Assembly: GCA_016763665.1 (NCBI GenBank)
Contig: JAESTI010000430.1
Coordinates: 1-6,652 of the forward strand
DNA from: Bacteroidia bacterium
Lineage (GTDB): Bacteria > Bacteroidota > Bacteroidia > Flavobacteriales > NORP286
DNA length: 6,652 bases
Direction of reading: 5' to 3'
This document shows positions 1 to 4,978 of this stretch, one piece after another. The position numbers were made by a program, and so were the translations under genes. The first letter of the stretch is position 1. Every line of letters begins with the position of its first letter. A model generated the notes under the pieces. It was not told the DNA's origin and searched no databases. It was given only the letters and a program-made list of their open reading frames with translations.

Positions 1-348
1 CATAAAATTAATTTAGGAATAAATCTTCCAATTTATAAAAAGGTGACTCTAAATACCCGAGCTAATTATGTTAGCACAAGACAACTTTATTTGAGAAACG
101 CTTTAAGGGCAGAAAACAGGTTGTTAGATGGTTATATTCTGGTTAACTCCAATATCACATATGTTATAACTGAATATTGTAGGTTGGCATTTAAAATCAG
201 AAATCTTCTAAATGAAAACTACTACCATCCGGGTGTACAGCAGGCAGATAGTGGAGATGATTTCACCAAAAGAAGCCTTGGTTTTAGAAACTCGCTAGTT
301 CCTCAGCCAGGCAGAAGTTTTTGGGTCACTTTATCATTTATTTATTGA
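1..348 (+). CDS. TonB-dependent outer-membrane receptor, C-terminal fragment (5' end outside window)
   Basis: The reading frame is open from base 1 and ends at the TGA at 346-348, giving the last 115 residues of a longer protein. A GTG at 43 lies inside this frame and is not a credible start. The residues alternate polar and hydrophobic in beta-barrel fashion. Two signatures of TonB-dependent receptor C-termini are visible: an 'IRNLLNENYYHPG' segment (family pattern N-hydrophobic-N-x-x-Y-x-x-PG) and the end 'PGRSFWVTLSFIY', whose last residue is aromatic as expected for Bam-dependent barrel insertion. Family members import siderophores, vitamins, oligosaccharides or other ligands across the outer membrane using TonB energy. 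The plug domain and ligand-specific parts are missing, so the substrate cannot be told. The gene reads toward the YfiR-like gene 164 bases downstream. TonB receptors are often seen beside YfiR-family genes, so it may supply the signal for that system (inference). Confidence 0.85.
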   Translation, partial: HKINLGINLPIYKKVTLNTRANYVSTRQLYLRNALRAENRLLDGYILVNSNITYVITEYCRLAFKIRNLLNENYYHPGVQQADSGDDFTKRSLGFRNSLVPQPGRSFWVTLSFIY

Positions 349-417
349 CTCAAGTATCTGTAAGTTATTTCAAATTATTAGAAATGTAGATATTTTTAAA
401 ATTCACTTTATAATCAC

Positions 418-431
418 CCGTCAATTGGCGG
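418..431. promoter_or_regulatory. 14-base near-palindrome, possible operator
   Basis: CCGTCAATTGGCGG pairs with its own reverse complement at six of seven positions; the only exception is a T/G pair. It is centred on CAATTG. A perfect 8-base palindrome, GGATATCC, overlaps its end at 430-437. Such symmetry suits a dimeric regulator in an intergenic region, but no regulator can be named. It could also be the foot of a weak hairpin after the receptor gene. Confidence 0.3.
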
Positions 432-447
432 ATATCCAGGGTATCTA

Positions 448-469
448 TTTCGCTAACAAACAAGCGAAA
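448..469 (+). promoter_or_regulatory. Stem-loop, 7-bp stem, upstream of YfiR-like gene
   Basis: TTTCGCT (448-454) and AGCGAAA (463-469) are perfect reverse complements separated by an 8-base loop. The GC core stands out from the AT-rich surroundings. No T-run follows on the + strand, so it is not a standard intrinsic terminator. It could be a leader structure in the mRNA or a protein-binding dyad lying 43 bases before the next start codon. Confidence 0.35.
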
Positions 470-493
470 CTTCAGTTAATAAATAAATGGTTG

Positions 494-511
494 TTTACTA
501 AAAATAGTAAA
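494..511 (+). promoter_or_regulatory. Perfect dyad next to the start codon of the YfiR-like gene
   Basis: TTTACTA (494-500) and TAGTAAA (505-511) form a perfect 7-bp inverted repeat around AAAA, ending one base before the ATG at 513. As RNA it would place a hairpin on the ribosome landing site. As DNA it could be an operator. No Shine-Dalgarno sequence is visible, which is normal in Bacteroidota, where initiation favours unstructured A-rich leaders; a hairpin here would therefore matter. AT-rich dyads of this size do arise by chance. Confidence 0.35.
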
Positions 512-512
512 T

Positions 513-1040
513 ATGCTCATTAAAGTTATTGTCCTTTTTCTTTTTCTTCAGTTAGGCAATGGGTATGATCGCCCTCAAGTAGTTGATGAGTATGATCTGA
601 AGGCTGCCTATCTTTATAATTTCACCAATTATATTACATGGAATGATATGGATACCTCAAAAAAATTCATAATTGGGGTAATCGGAGACTCTCCTATTAT
701 AGAACCACTATTAGATATTGTTAATGAGCGATCTTATTACAACAAAGAGATCGTGATCAAGAAATATAATAAATATAATGAAATAGGCTATTGTCATATC
801 CTTTTTATACCAGAATCTGAAAAAGAAAAACAAGAATATATTTTACAGGGAATTCAAAATAAAAATATGTTAACAATAGCGGAAACAAGAGGGGCAGCTA
901 CAAATGGTGTTTGTATAAATTTTTTCTTAAAAGATAATAAATTAAGGTTTGAAATAAACCTGGAAGCAGTTTATAAATCCAAGCTTAAAATAAGTTCGCA
1001 ACTTTTGAAGCTCGGTGTATTAGTTGATAATTCATATTAA
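513..1040 (+). CDS. YfiR family (DUF4154) periplasmic protein
   Basis: This 175-residue protein starts with a short hydrophobic run (about residues 3-14, VIVLFLFL core) that looks like a signal peptide, with cleavage probably near residues 16-18. The mature part has YfiR/DUF4154 hallmarks: 'YDLKAAYLYNFTNYITW' at 27-43, a hydrophobic strand 'IIGVIGDSP' at 53-61, 'CHILFIP' at 94-100, and the C-terminal 'RFEINLEAV' followed by 'LKISSQLLKL' (145-167). Two cysteines (C94, C134) might form a disulfide. YfiR of Pseudomonas is a periplasmic repressor of the diguanylate cyclase YfiN. The next gene, 11 bases downstream, carries a YfiN-like CHASE8 sensor but a kinase output, so this protein is inferred to bind or restrain that kinase's periplasmic domain. 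Length fits the family. The start at 513 is chosen because it gives the signal peptide. Confidence 0.85.
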   Translation: MLIKVIVLFLFLQLGNGYDRPQVVDEYDLKAAYLYNFTNYITWNDMDTSKKFIIGVIGDSPIIEPLLDIVNERSYYNKEIVIKKYNKYNEIGYCHILFIPESEKEKQEYILQGIQNKNMLTIAETRGAATNGVCINFFLKDNKLRFEINLEAVYKSKLKISSQLLKLGVLVDNSY

Positions 1041-1051
1041 CTCCTAAAAAG

Positions 1052-2779
1052 ATGACATGGTTTAAGGACATTTCATTAAGAAAGAAATTAGTATTAATAA
1101 CATCTACAATAACATTAATTGCTCTGATTCTAAGTAGCACAGCAATTGTTTTTAATGAGATAAAAGTTCTGCGTGAACTATGGATAGATGAACTTTCTTC
1201 GCTTACGCAAGTACTTGGAGACAATAGTATTTCTACCTTGGTTTTTAATGATAATGTTGAGGCAAACAAGATCCTTTCGTCATTGATCCATGAATCTGAT
1301 ATAGTAAATGCATATATTCTTGATGAACATGGAAACCTGTTTGCACAGTATAATAAAGCCGGATATGAGAAATATGCATTCTCAAAAATTAAGCCGGATT
1401 CTTATATAATTAATGAAGGCTTTATTATCATTTCCCATAATTTGGTTTTTAATGATAATAATATAGGCACTATTCTATTACGCTCAAATATGGAAAGAAT
1501 AGAATCTGTAACCATGGATAATATAAAAGTCATTACACTAGTAATTTTTGCTGTAATAATCTTTACCTTTTTATTGTCTTCCTTTATGCAAAAGACTATT
1601 TCTAATCCAATTAAGAACTTAGCTGATTTTATGCAATCCATTTCAAAGACAACTGATTATTCTCAAAGAATCGAAACCACAAGAAGTGATGAAATAGGAC
1701 ACTTAACGAGTTCTTTCAATCATATGTTGCAGGAAATCCAAATCAAAGAGACTGCCCTTAAACACAGTGAGGAGAGATTTCGAAAAATAGTTGAATATTC
1801 TCCCAATCCGATCCTTATGTACAGAAATAGTAAAATTGTTTACATAAATCAGGCGGGAATAGATCTATTTAATGCCAATTCGGTAGATGACTTAATTGGC
1901 AAGAATGCATTGGACTTAGTTCATCCTGATTATCGCAATGTTGGTAACGAAAAACACCAATTATCCCAAAATGATGTTATTTCTCCAGTAACTGAAGAAA
2001 AATTTATCAAACTTGATGGGAAAGTGATCGATGTTGAAGTTACCAGATTTGTAGTCTACTATCAAGAAAAGCCATCAATAATAGCAATGGTCAAAGATAT
2101 AACGAAACGTAAAATGTTAGCTAAACAACTTATCGCTGAAAAAAACAAAAGACTATTTGATATAATAGAAACACAAGAAGAGGAAAGACATCGAATTGCT
2201 ACCGACCTACATGATGGTTTGGGGCAGACTTTAACAGCTATTTCTTTTAATATTGAAAACCTTAAAAATGACTTAGATACTAAAAAAGAAGTAAGGACAG
2301 AATTAGTTGAAGATTTGCAAATTCACATTACTACTGCCTTAAATGAAACAAAAAATATTTCTTATAATCTAATGCCCGTTATTCTTTATGATCTTGGTCT
2401 TGAACCTGCACTTAAATTATTATGTAGAAATATCGAAGGTAACAATAGTATAAAGGTAGAATTCATGTATGTTAACAATGAAAAATTTTCAAACAAAAGA
2501 CTGAATACATGTTTGTACAGAATAACACAAGAAGCATTAAACAATATAGTTAAGCATTCAAATGCTAGCAAGGCAGAGATACATATTTTCAACTCGGAAA
2601 AAACCATATTTTTAGTAATTGAAGATAATGGAAATGGTTTTGATCCAAAAACTAAAGCTCAACCAGGGATGGGTATTAATAATATACACAATAGAGCAAT
2701 TGCGCTAAATGGGAAGGTCAATATAAATTCTACAGTTGGTGTAGGGACAGAGATTATTGTTGAGATTCCAATGTCATAA
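1052..2779 (+). CDS. Membrane sensor histidine kinase (CHASE8-like, HAMP, PAS, HisKA_3, HATPase_c)
   Basis: The protein has 575 residues. A short basic N-terminus (LRKK) leads into membrane helix 1 (about 13-35). A periplasmic sensor domain (about 36-157) resembles CHASE8 of YfiN, with 'STLVFNDNVEANKILSSL' and 'VNAYILDEHGNLFAQY' as key stretches. Membrane helix 2 is at about 158-178, a HAMP linker at about 180-233 ('SDEIGHLTSSFNHM'), and a PAS domain at about 240-350 ending 'MVKDITKRK'. The HisKA_3 dimerisation domain has the H-box 'ERHRIATDLHDGLGQ' (378-392), with H387 as likely phospho-acceptor. HATPase_c shows an N-box 'EALNNIVKHS' (494-503), a G1 box 'EDNGNGFD' (524-531) and a G2 box 'GMGINNIHNRA' (539-549). 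All catalytic motifs look intact, and there is no receiver domain. This is the NarX/DesK-type kinase class, which pairs with LuxR-type regulators such as the next gene, 26 bases on. An 18-base direct repeat lies inside the sensor domain. Confidence 0.92.
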   Translation: MTWFKDISLRKKLVLITSTITLIALILSSTAIVFNEIKVLRELWIDELSSLTQVLGDNSISTLVFNDNVEANKILSSLIHESDIVNAYILDEHGNLFAQYNKAGYEKYAFSKIKPDSYIINEGFIIISHNLVFNDNNIGTILLRSNMERIESVTMDNIKVITLVIFAVIIFTFLLSSFMQKTISNPIKNLADFMQSISKTTDYSQRIETTRSDEIGHLTSSFNHMLQEIQIKETALKHSEERFRKIVEYSPNPILMYRNSKIVYINQAGIDLFNANSVDDLIGKNALDLVHPDYRNVGNEKHQLSQNDVISPVTEEKFIKLDGKVIDVEVTRFVVYYQEKPSIIAMVKDITKRKMLAKQLIAEKNKRLFDIIETQEEERHRIATDLHDGLGQTLTAISFNIENLKNDLDTKKEVRTELVEDLQIHITTALNETKNISYNLMPVILYDLGLEPALKLLCRNIEGNNSIKVEFMYVNNEKFSNKRLNTCLYRITQEALNNIVKHSNASKAEIHIFNSEKTIFLVIEDNGNGFDPKTKAQPGMGINNIHNRAIALNGKVNINSTVGVGTEIIVEIPMS

Positions 2780-2805
2780 ATTGAAAAAAATAGTAAGACC
2801 AAATT

Positions 2806-3471
2806 ATGAGTGATGGTATAAGTATTTTAATTGTAGATGATCATCACATAGTTCGATTAGGGATAAAGAATATGTTAAACCGAGCAAAGGGATTTAGAGT
2901 TGTTGGTGAAGCCGATAATGGGAATGATGCAATAAATAAGGTAGAAGAACTATTACCTGATGTGGTCATAATGGATATCGCAATGCCTTTGGCAACAGGA
3001 ATAGAAGCTACGGTGAAAATTATAGAGAAGTGGCCAAAAACAAAGGTTTTGATTCTTACCATGTATGAAAATGAAGACTATGTTATACAAGTTTTTAACT
3101 CAGGTGCTTCTGGGTATATCTTAAAAAATGCTAAAATGCCAGAATTTATTAAAGCAATCCGCACAGTTGCTGAAGGGAATACTTATTATAGCATGGAGAT
3201 CAGTAGTTTAATCGTAACAGGTTTTAATAAGGAACCTGATGAGCCTCACCCTGAATGTTCTTCCGATGATCTGCCTGCTCTTACCGAAAGGGAAAAAGAA
3301 ATTGTTAAATTAATTGTTGAAGGCTTATCTAATAAAATGATTGCAGAAAAACTTTTTATAAGTGTTCAAACTGTTGAAACGCATAGGAAAAACTTTATGA
3401 GAAAAATAAAAGCTCATAATACCGCAGATATCATAAAGTTTGCCATTCATAGTGGTTTAGTAGTTTACTAA
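2806..3471 (+). CDS. NarL/LuxR-family response regulator (REC-HTH)
   Basis: The protein has 221 residues. The receiver domain spans about 6-122: acidic pair D11-D12 in 'VDDHHIVRLG', phospho-acceptor D57 in 'VVIMDIAMP', switch threonine T85 in 'LILTMYE', and conserved K107 in 'GYILKNA'. A linker (about 137-157) joins a C-terminal GerE/LuxR helix-turn-helix (about 158-221) with 'LTEREKEIVKLIVEGLSNKMIAEKL' spacing and the recognition helix region 'SVQTVETHRKN'. It should bind DNA as a dimer once phosphorylated by the upstream HisKA_3 kinase; tight spacing and matching class support that pairing. Targets are not visible; the nearby dyads upstream of the YfiR-like gene are one candidate for autoregulation (inference). 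A hairpin with a T-run about 27 bases after the stop suggests the transcript ends there. Confidence 0.93.
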   Translation: MSDGISILIVDDHHIVRLGIKNMLNRAKGFRVVGEADNGNDAINKVEELLPDVVIMDIAMPLATGIEATVKIIEKWPKTKVLILTMYENEDYVIQVFNSGASGYILKNAKMPEFIKAIRTVAEGNTYYSMEISSLIVTGFNKEPDEPHPECSSDDLPALTEREKEIVKLIVEGLSNKMIAEKLFISVQTVETHRKNFMRKIKAHNTADIIKFAIHSGLVVY

Positions 3472-3492
3472 TTATATTATAGACTTTGACCA

Positions 3493-3634
3493 TCTGGCAC
3501 AAACGTCCGCTTGTGTTTTTGCTACAAAGTATTTGTAGTATCTACTTGTTTATTTAAATAAAACAATTTCTAAAGGGTCTTTAGATTTACATATTTTAAA
3601 GGTAAATATAACACAAGAGGACGCTTGCGCTAGT
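3493..3634. repeat. Composite inverted-repeat element (REP-like or MITE-like)
   Basis: Two 24-base sequences, 3493-3516 on the + strand and 3611-3634 on the - strand, match at 19 of 24 positions, sharing 'CTTGTGT' and 'CGTCC' blocks. Each copy is itself an imperfect palindrome: GCACAAACG opposite CGCTTGTG in the left copy, GCGCAAGCG opposite CTCTTGTG in the right copy. Near the middle of the element is a perfect 14-base palindrome, TTTATTTAAATAAA (3549-3562). The layout suggests either two REP units in opposite orientation, as in bacterial REP doublets, or a small non-autonomous mobile element. The GC-rich units stand out from the AT-rich gap. No transposase is inside it. Naming a repeat family needs genome-wide copies, which cannot be seen here. 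Confidence 0.6.
3498..3520 (+). terminator. Possible intrinsic terminator after the response regulator
   Basis: CACAA (3498-3502) pairs with TTGTG (3511-3515) across an 8-base loop that can close partly further (ACG/CGC-like pairing), and TTTTT follows at 3516-3520. The position, 26 bases after the response regulator stop, fits the end of the operon. The stem is short, so efficiency is uncertain. The same bases are the left unit of the inverted-repeat element. Confidence 0.45.
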
Positions 3635-3675
3635 TGATTACCTAGATTCATTATCTTACCAATAAAACATAGTGT

Positions 3676-3687
3676 GAGACCTTTGCA
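3676..3687 (+). repeat. IS left terminal inverted repeat
   Basis: GAGACCTTTGCA is the exact reverse complement of bases 4958-4969. Identity stops immediately inside the 12 bases and also on the outer side (T at 3675 against C at 4970), which defines the end of the element. Confidence 0.88.
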
Positions 3688-3699
3688 CGGCAGATAGAT

Positions 3700-3720
3700 G
3701 TTAACAGTCTAATTGTTAGC
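3700..3720 (+). repeat. Hairpin in the IS left leader
   Basis: GTTAACA (3700-3706) pairs with TGTTAGC (3714-3720) with one G-T wobble around a 7-base loop. It lies between the IS left end and the transposase gene. Structures here can block translation of transcripts entering from outside in some insertion sequences, but that role is only a possibility for this one. Confidence 0.35.
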
Positions 3721-3736
3721 AACTTGTGATGAAAAA

Positions 3737-3751
3737 CAGAAATATTTTCTG
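3737..3751 (+). promoter_or_regulatory. Perfect hairpin just upstream of the transposase start
   Basis: CAGAAA (3737-3742) and TTTCTG (3746-3751) form a perfect 6-bp stem with a 3-base loop, ending 10 bases before the ATG at 3762. It may limit transposase translation or be incidental. No Shine-Dalgarno sequence is visible. Confidence 0.3.
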
Positions 3752-3761
3752 ATATTGTGAT

Positions 3762-4841
3762 ATGATCAAAAAACAAGAAGATATGAGTTTTGTAACCGCT
3801 TACGTAGAAAAACGAACCAAAAAGAACACCTTTTTCAAGAACATCAATACACTAATTGATTGGGCTCCAATAGAGAAAGAAATCAATAAAGTGTATAAAA
3901 AAGGAGAAGATGTTGTTGGAAGAAAAGCCTACTCTGGGTTGTTATTGTTTAAAATGAGTTTGCTTCAGACCTGGTATAATTTATCCGATCCTGCAGTAGA
4001 GGAAATGGTAAACGATAGCTTATCAGCCAGCAAGTTTTGTGGCCTAAGTGTAGAAGATGATGTTCCAGACCATAGTGTTATCAGCCGTTTTCGAAAAGAG
4101 TTAACCGAGAAAAAAGCTTATGATCGATTGCTTAGGAAAATCAACAAACAACTCAAGAATCACGATATCATCGTAAAATCAGGTTCTGCCAAAATCGATG
4201 CTTCCATAACAGAAACACCTTTAAAACCCAAAGGAAAAACCACTTATGAGGTGGCTGTAGACCGGGATGAAGATAATCGTGAGGAAAAAGATAAAGACGA
4301 TGAAGACAATCATCAGCAGTTGTTAAAGATCATAAAACCCGGAGTAGACACTGAAGGTAGATGGCTAAAAAAGGGAGGCAAGACAGTTTATGGTTATAAA
4401 AAACAAATAGCGGTAGATAAAAAAAGAATGGTATTGGGGGTGCATACCACAACGGCCAATGAGCATGATAGTAAAGGCCTTAAACCGTTGTTAAAAAAAC
4501 TGGGCGAAAAAGAAATCCAAGACGGAGTCTTTACTGACAAAGGTTATAAAGTTCCTGACAATGATGAACTGCTAAAAGAAAAAGGAATCAAAAATCGTAT
4601 TCAACATAAAGCATATCGTAATCGGCCATTAACCAAGTGGCAAATAAAATTCAATAAATTAATCAGCAAACAGCGGTATGTGGTAGAGCGAACTTTTGGA
4701 GGAATGAAACGCTGGTTTGGCGCTGGAATTGCTCGTTACCGTGGTAAAGCAAAAATGCATACCCAACACGTAATGGAAGCAATCGCCTACAATTTATTTA
4801 GAGCTCCGGGGATAATTGCGTCCAAACCAATAAAAACATAG
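3762..4841 (+). CDS. IS5-family DDE transposase
   Basis: This is an intact 359-residue transposase. The N-terminal part (about 55-130) matches the InsH N-terminal (DUF772) type, with 'AYSGLLLFKMSLLQTWYNLSD' and 'VPDHSVISRFRKEL' as key stretches. The catalytic RNase H-fold part (DDE_Tnp_1) shows the three acidic residues in typical settings: D146 in 'KIDASIT', D259 in 'TDKGY' and E309 in 'VVERTFGG'. The 'VYGYKKQIAVD' strand (209-219) is also typical. A very acidic/basic stretch (about 167-183) sits between the first and second catalytic residues and is probably a surface insertion. The enzyme cuts and joins IS ends; the flanking 12-bp repeats are its expected substrate. No frameshift or stop is present, so it may be active. 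The ATG at 3762 is chosen; M8 (3783) is an alternative, since the conserved part begins after it. Confidence 0.93.
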   Translation: MIKKQEDMSFVTAYVEKRTKKNTFFKNINTLIDWAPIEKEINKVYKKGEDVVGRKAYSGLLLFKMSLLQTWYNLSDPAVEEMVNDSLSASKFCGLSVEDDVPDHSVISRFRKELTEKKAYDRLLRKINKQLKNHDIIVKSGSAKIDASITETPLKPKGKTTYEVAVDRDEDNREEKDKDDEDNHQQLLKIIKPGVDTEGRWLKKGGKTVYGYKKQIAVDKKRMVLGVHTTTANEHDSKGLKPLLKKLGEKEIQDGVFTDKGYKVPDNDELLKEKGIKNRIQHKAYRNRPLTKWQIKFNKLISKQRYVVERTFGGMKRWFGAGIARYRGKAKMHTQHVMEAIAYNLFRAPGIIASKPIKT

Positions 4842-4857
4842 GAATAAGGATATAAAT

Positions 4858-4875
4858 CAGGTGAAATATCACCTG
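4858..4875. repeat. Hairpin after the transposase gene
   Basis: CAGGTGA (4858-4864) and TCACCTG (4869-4875) are perfect reverse complements around AATA, starting 16 bases after the transposase stop. No T-run follows on either strand, so it is not a canonical intrinsic terminator. It could protect the transposase mRNA 3' end or weakly attenuate readthrough. Confidence 0.45.
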
Positions 4876-4935
4876 GAAAGTAAAAGTAAACCAAAACTCA
4901 TTAGCTAAAAACTCTCAAAACTAAAAAAATCAAAC

Positions 4936-4950
4936 CAACCTTCTAGGTTG
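4936..4950. repeat. Subterminal hairpin near the IS right end
   Basis: CAACCT (4936-4941) and AGGTTG (4945-4950) form a perfect 6-bp stem with a 3-base loop, seven bases inside the right terminal repeat. It could be a transposase-related subterminal site or a structure in any transcript running out of the IS into the next gene. The left end has no matching sequence. Confidence 0.35.
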
Positions 4951-4957
4951 CAAATTT

Positions 4958-4969
4958 TGCAAAGGTCTC
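4958..4969 (-). repeat. IS right terminal inverted repeat
   Basis: TGCAAAGGTCTC is the exact reverse complement of the left end at 3676-3687. Only nine bases separate it from the start codon at 4979, so the leader of the next gene is largely IS sequence. Confidence 0.88.
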
Positions 4970-4978
4970 CTTCAATGA

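Larger units (their letters stand above)
349..512. other. Non-coding gap between receptor and YfiR-like gene, rich in dyads
   Basis: This 164-base AT-rich stretch has no credible coding frame. It contains a near-palindrome (418-431), a GC-centred hairpin (448-469) and a perfect dyad abutting the next start codon (494-511), each listed separately. I could not find a convincing Bacteroidota promoter (TTTG near -33 with TAnnTTTG near -7). A TATAAT string at 409-414 has no matching upstream element. It is open whether the downstream three genes have their own promoter here or are read through from the receptor gene. Confidence 0.5.
3472..3675. other. Non-coding gap between response regulator and IS
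   Basis: This 204-base stretch holds no credible gene. Most of it (3493-3634) is a symmetric repeat element with several internal hairpins: CTACAAA/TTTGTAG at 3522-3538 (7-bp stem, 3-base loop), CTAAAG/CTTTAG at 3570-3584 (6-bp stem, 3-base loop), and ATTTAC/GTAAAT at 3585-3607. The last 41 bases before the IS show nothing notable. Any native promoter of the downstream TPR-phosphatase gene may have been in this region. Confidence 0.6.
3676..4969 (+). mobile_element. IS5-family insertion sequence, 1294 bp, apparently complete
   Basis: The element is bounded by perfect 12-bp terminal inverted repeats: GAGACCTTTGCA at the left and TGCAAAGGTCTC at the right. It holds one intact transposase gene reading left to right. 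Its base composition differs from the neighbours: a 60-base sample at 4201-4260 has 24 G/C, against 15 in 2341-2400 of the kinase gene, as expected for acquired DNA. IS5 elements usually leave short target duplications, but the bases outside the ends (GTGT on the left, CTTC on the right) do not match. It is inserted in the intergenic region, and its right end is 9 bases before the next start codon. No insertion-sequence name is assigned. Confidence 0.88.

Noticed and set aside
43..348. Small independent protein starting at GTG 43
   Set aside because: The same frame is open upstream to base 1 with matching barrel-like sequence, and the content is a receptor C-terminus.
409..414. TATAAT string as a -10 box
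   Set aside because: No -35-like sequence sits at proper spacing, and Bacteroidota promoters use a different consensus; AT-rich DNA gives this string by chance.
985..1269. Minus-strand open frame across the YfiR-like/kinase junction
   Set aside because: It lies opposite two well-supported + strand genes and its translation shows no recognisable domain; a shadow frame.
1402..1641. Minus-strand open frame inside the kinase gene
   Set aside because: It is antisense to the conserved sensor, membrane helix and HAMP region, with no recognisable domain of its own.
2386..3062. Minus-strand open frames inside the kinase (2386-2607) and regulator (2844-3062) genes
   Set aside because: Both are antisense to conserved catalytic or receiver motifs and show no family signature.
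3493..3634. Integron attC site or CRISPR
   Set aside because: The palindromic pair recalls attC, but no GTTRRRY/RYYYAAC core pair was found at its ends and no integrase is near. There are only two inverted units, not direct repeats with spacers, so CRISPR does not fit.
4858..4875. Hairpin as intrinsic terminator of the transposase gene
   Set aside because: The stem is good, but no T-run follows on either strand, so it is recorded only as a hairpin.
4952..4959. AAATTTTG at the IS right end as a Bacteroidota -7 element for the phosphatase gene
   Set aside because: It misses the first T of TAnnTTTG and no TTTG is found at the expected distance upstream; too weak to call a promoter.
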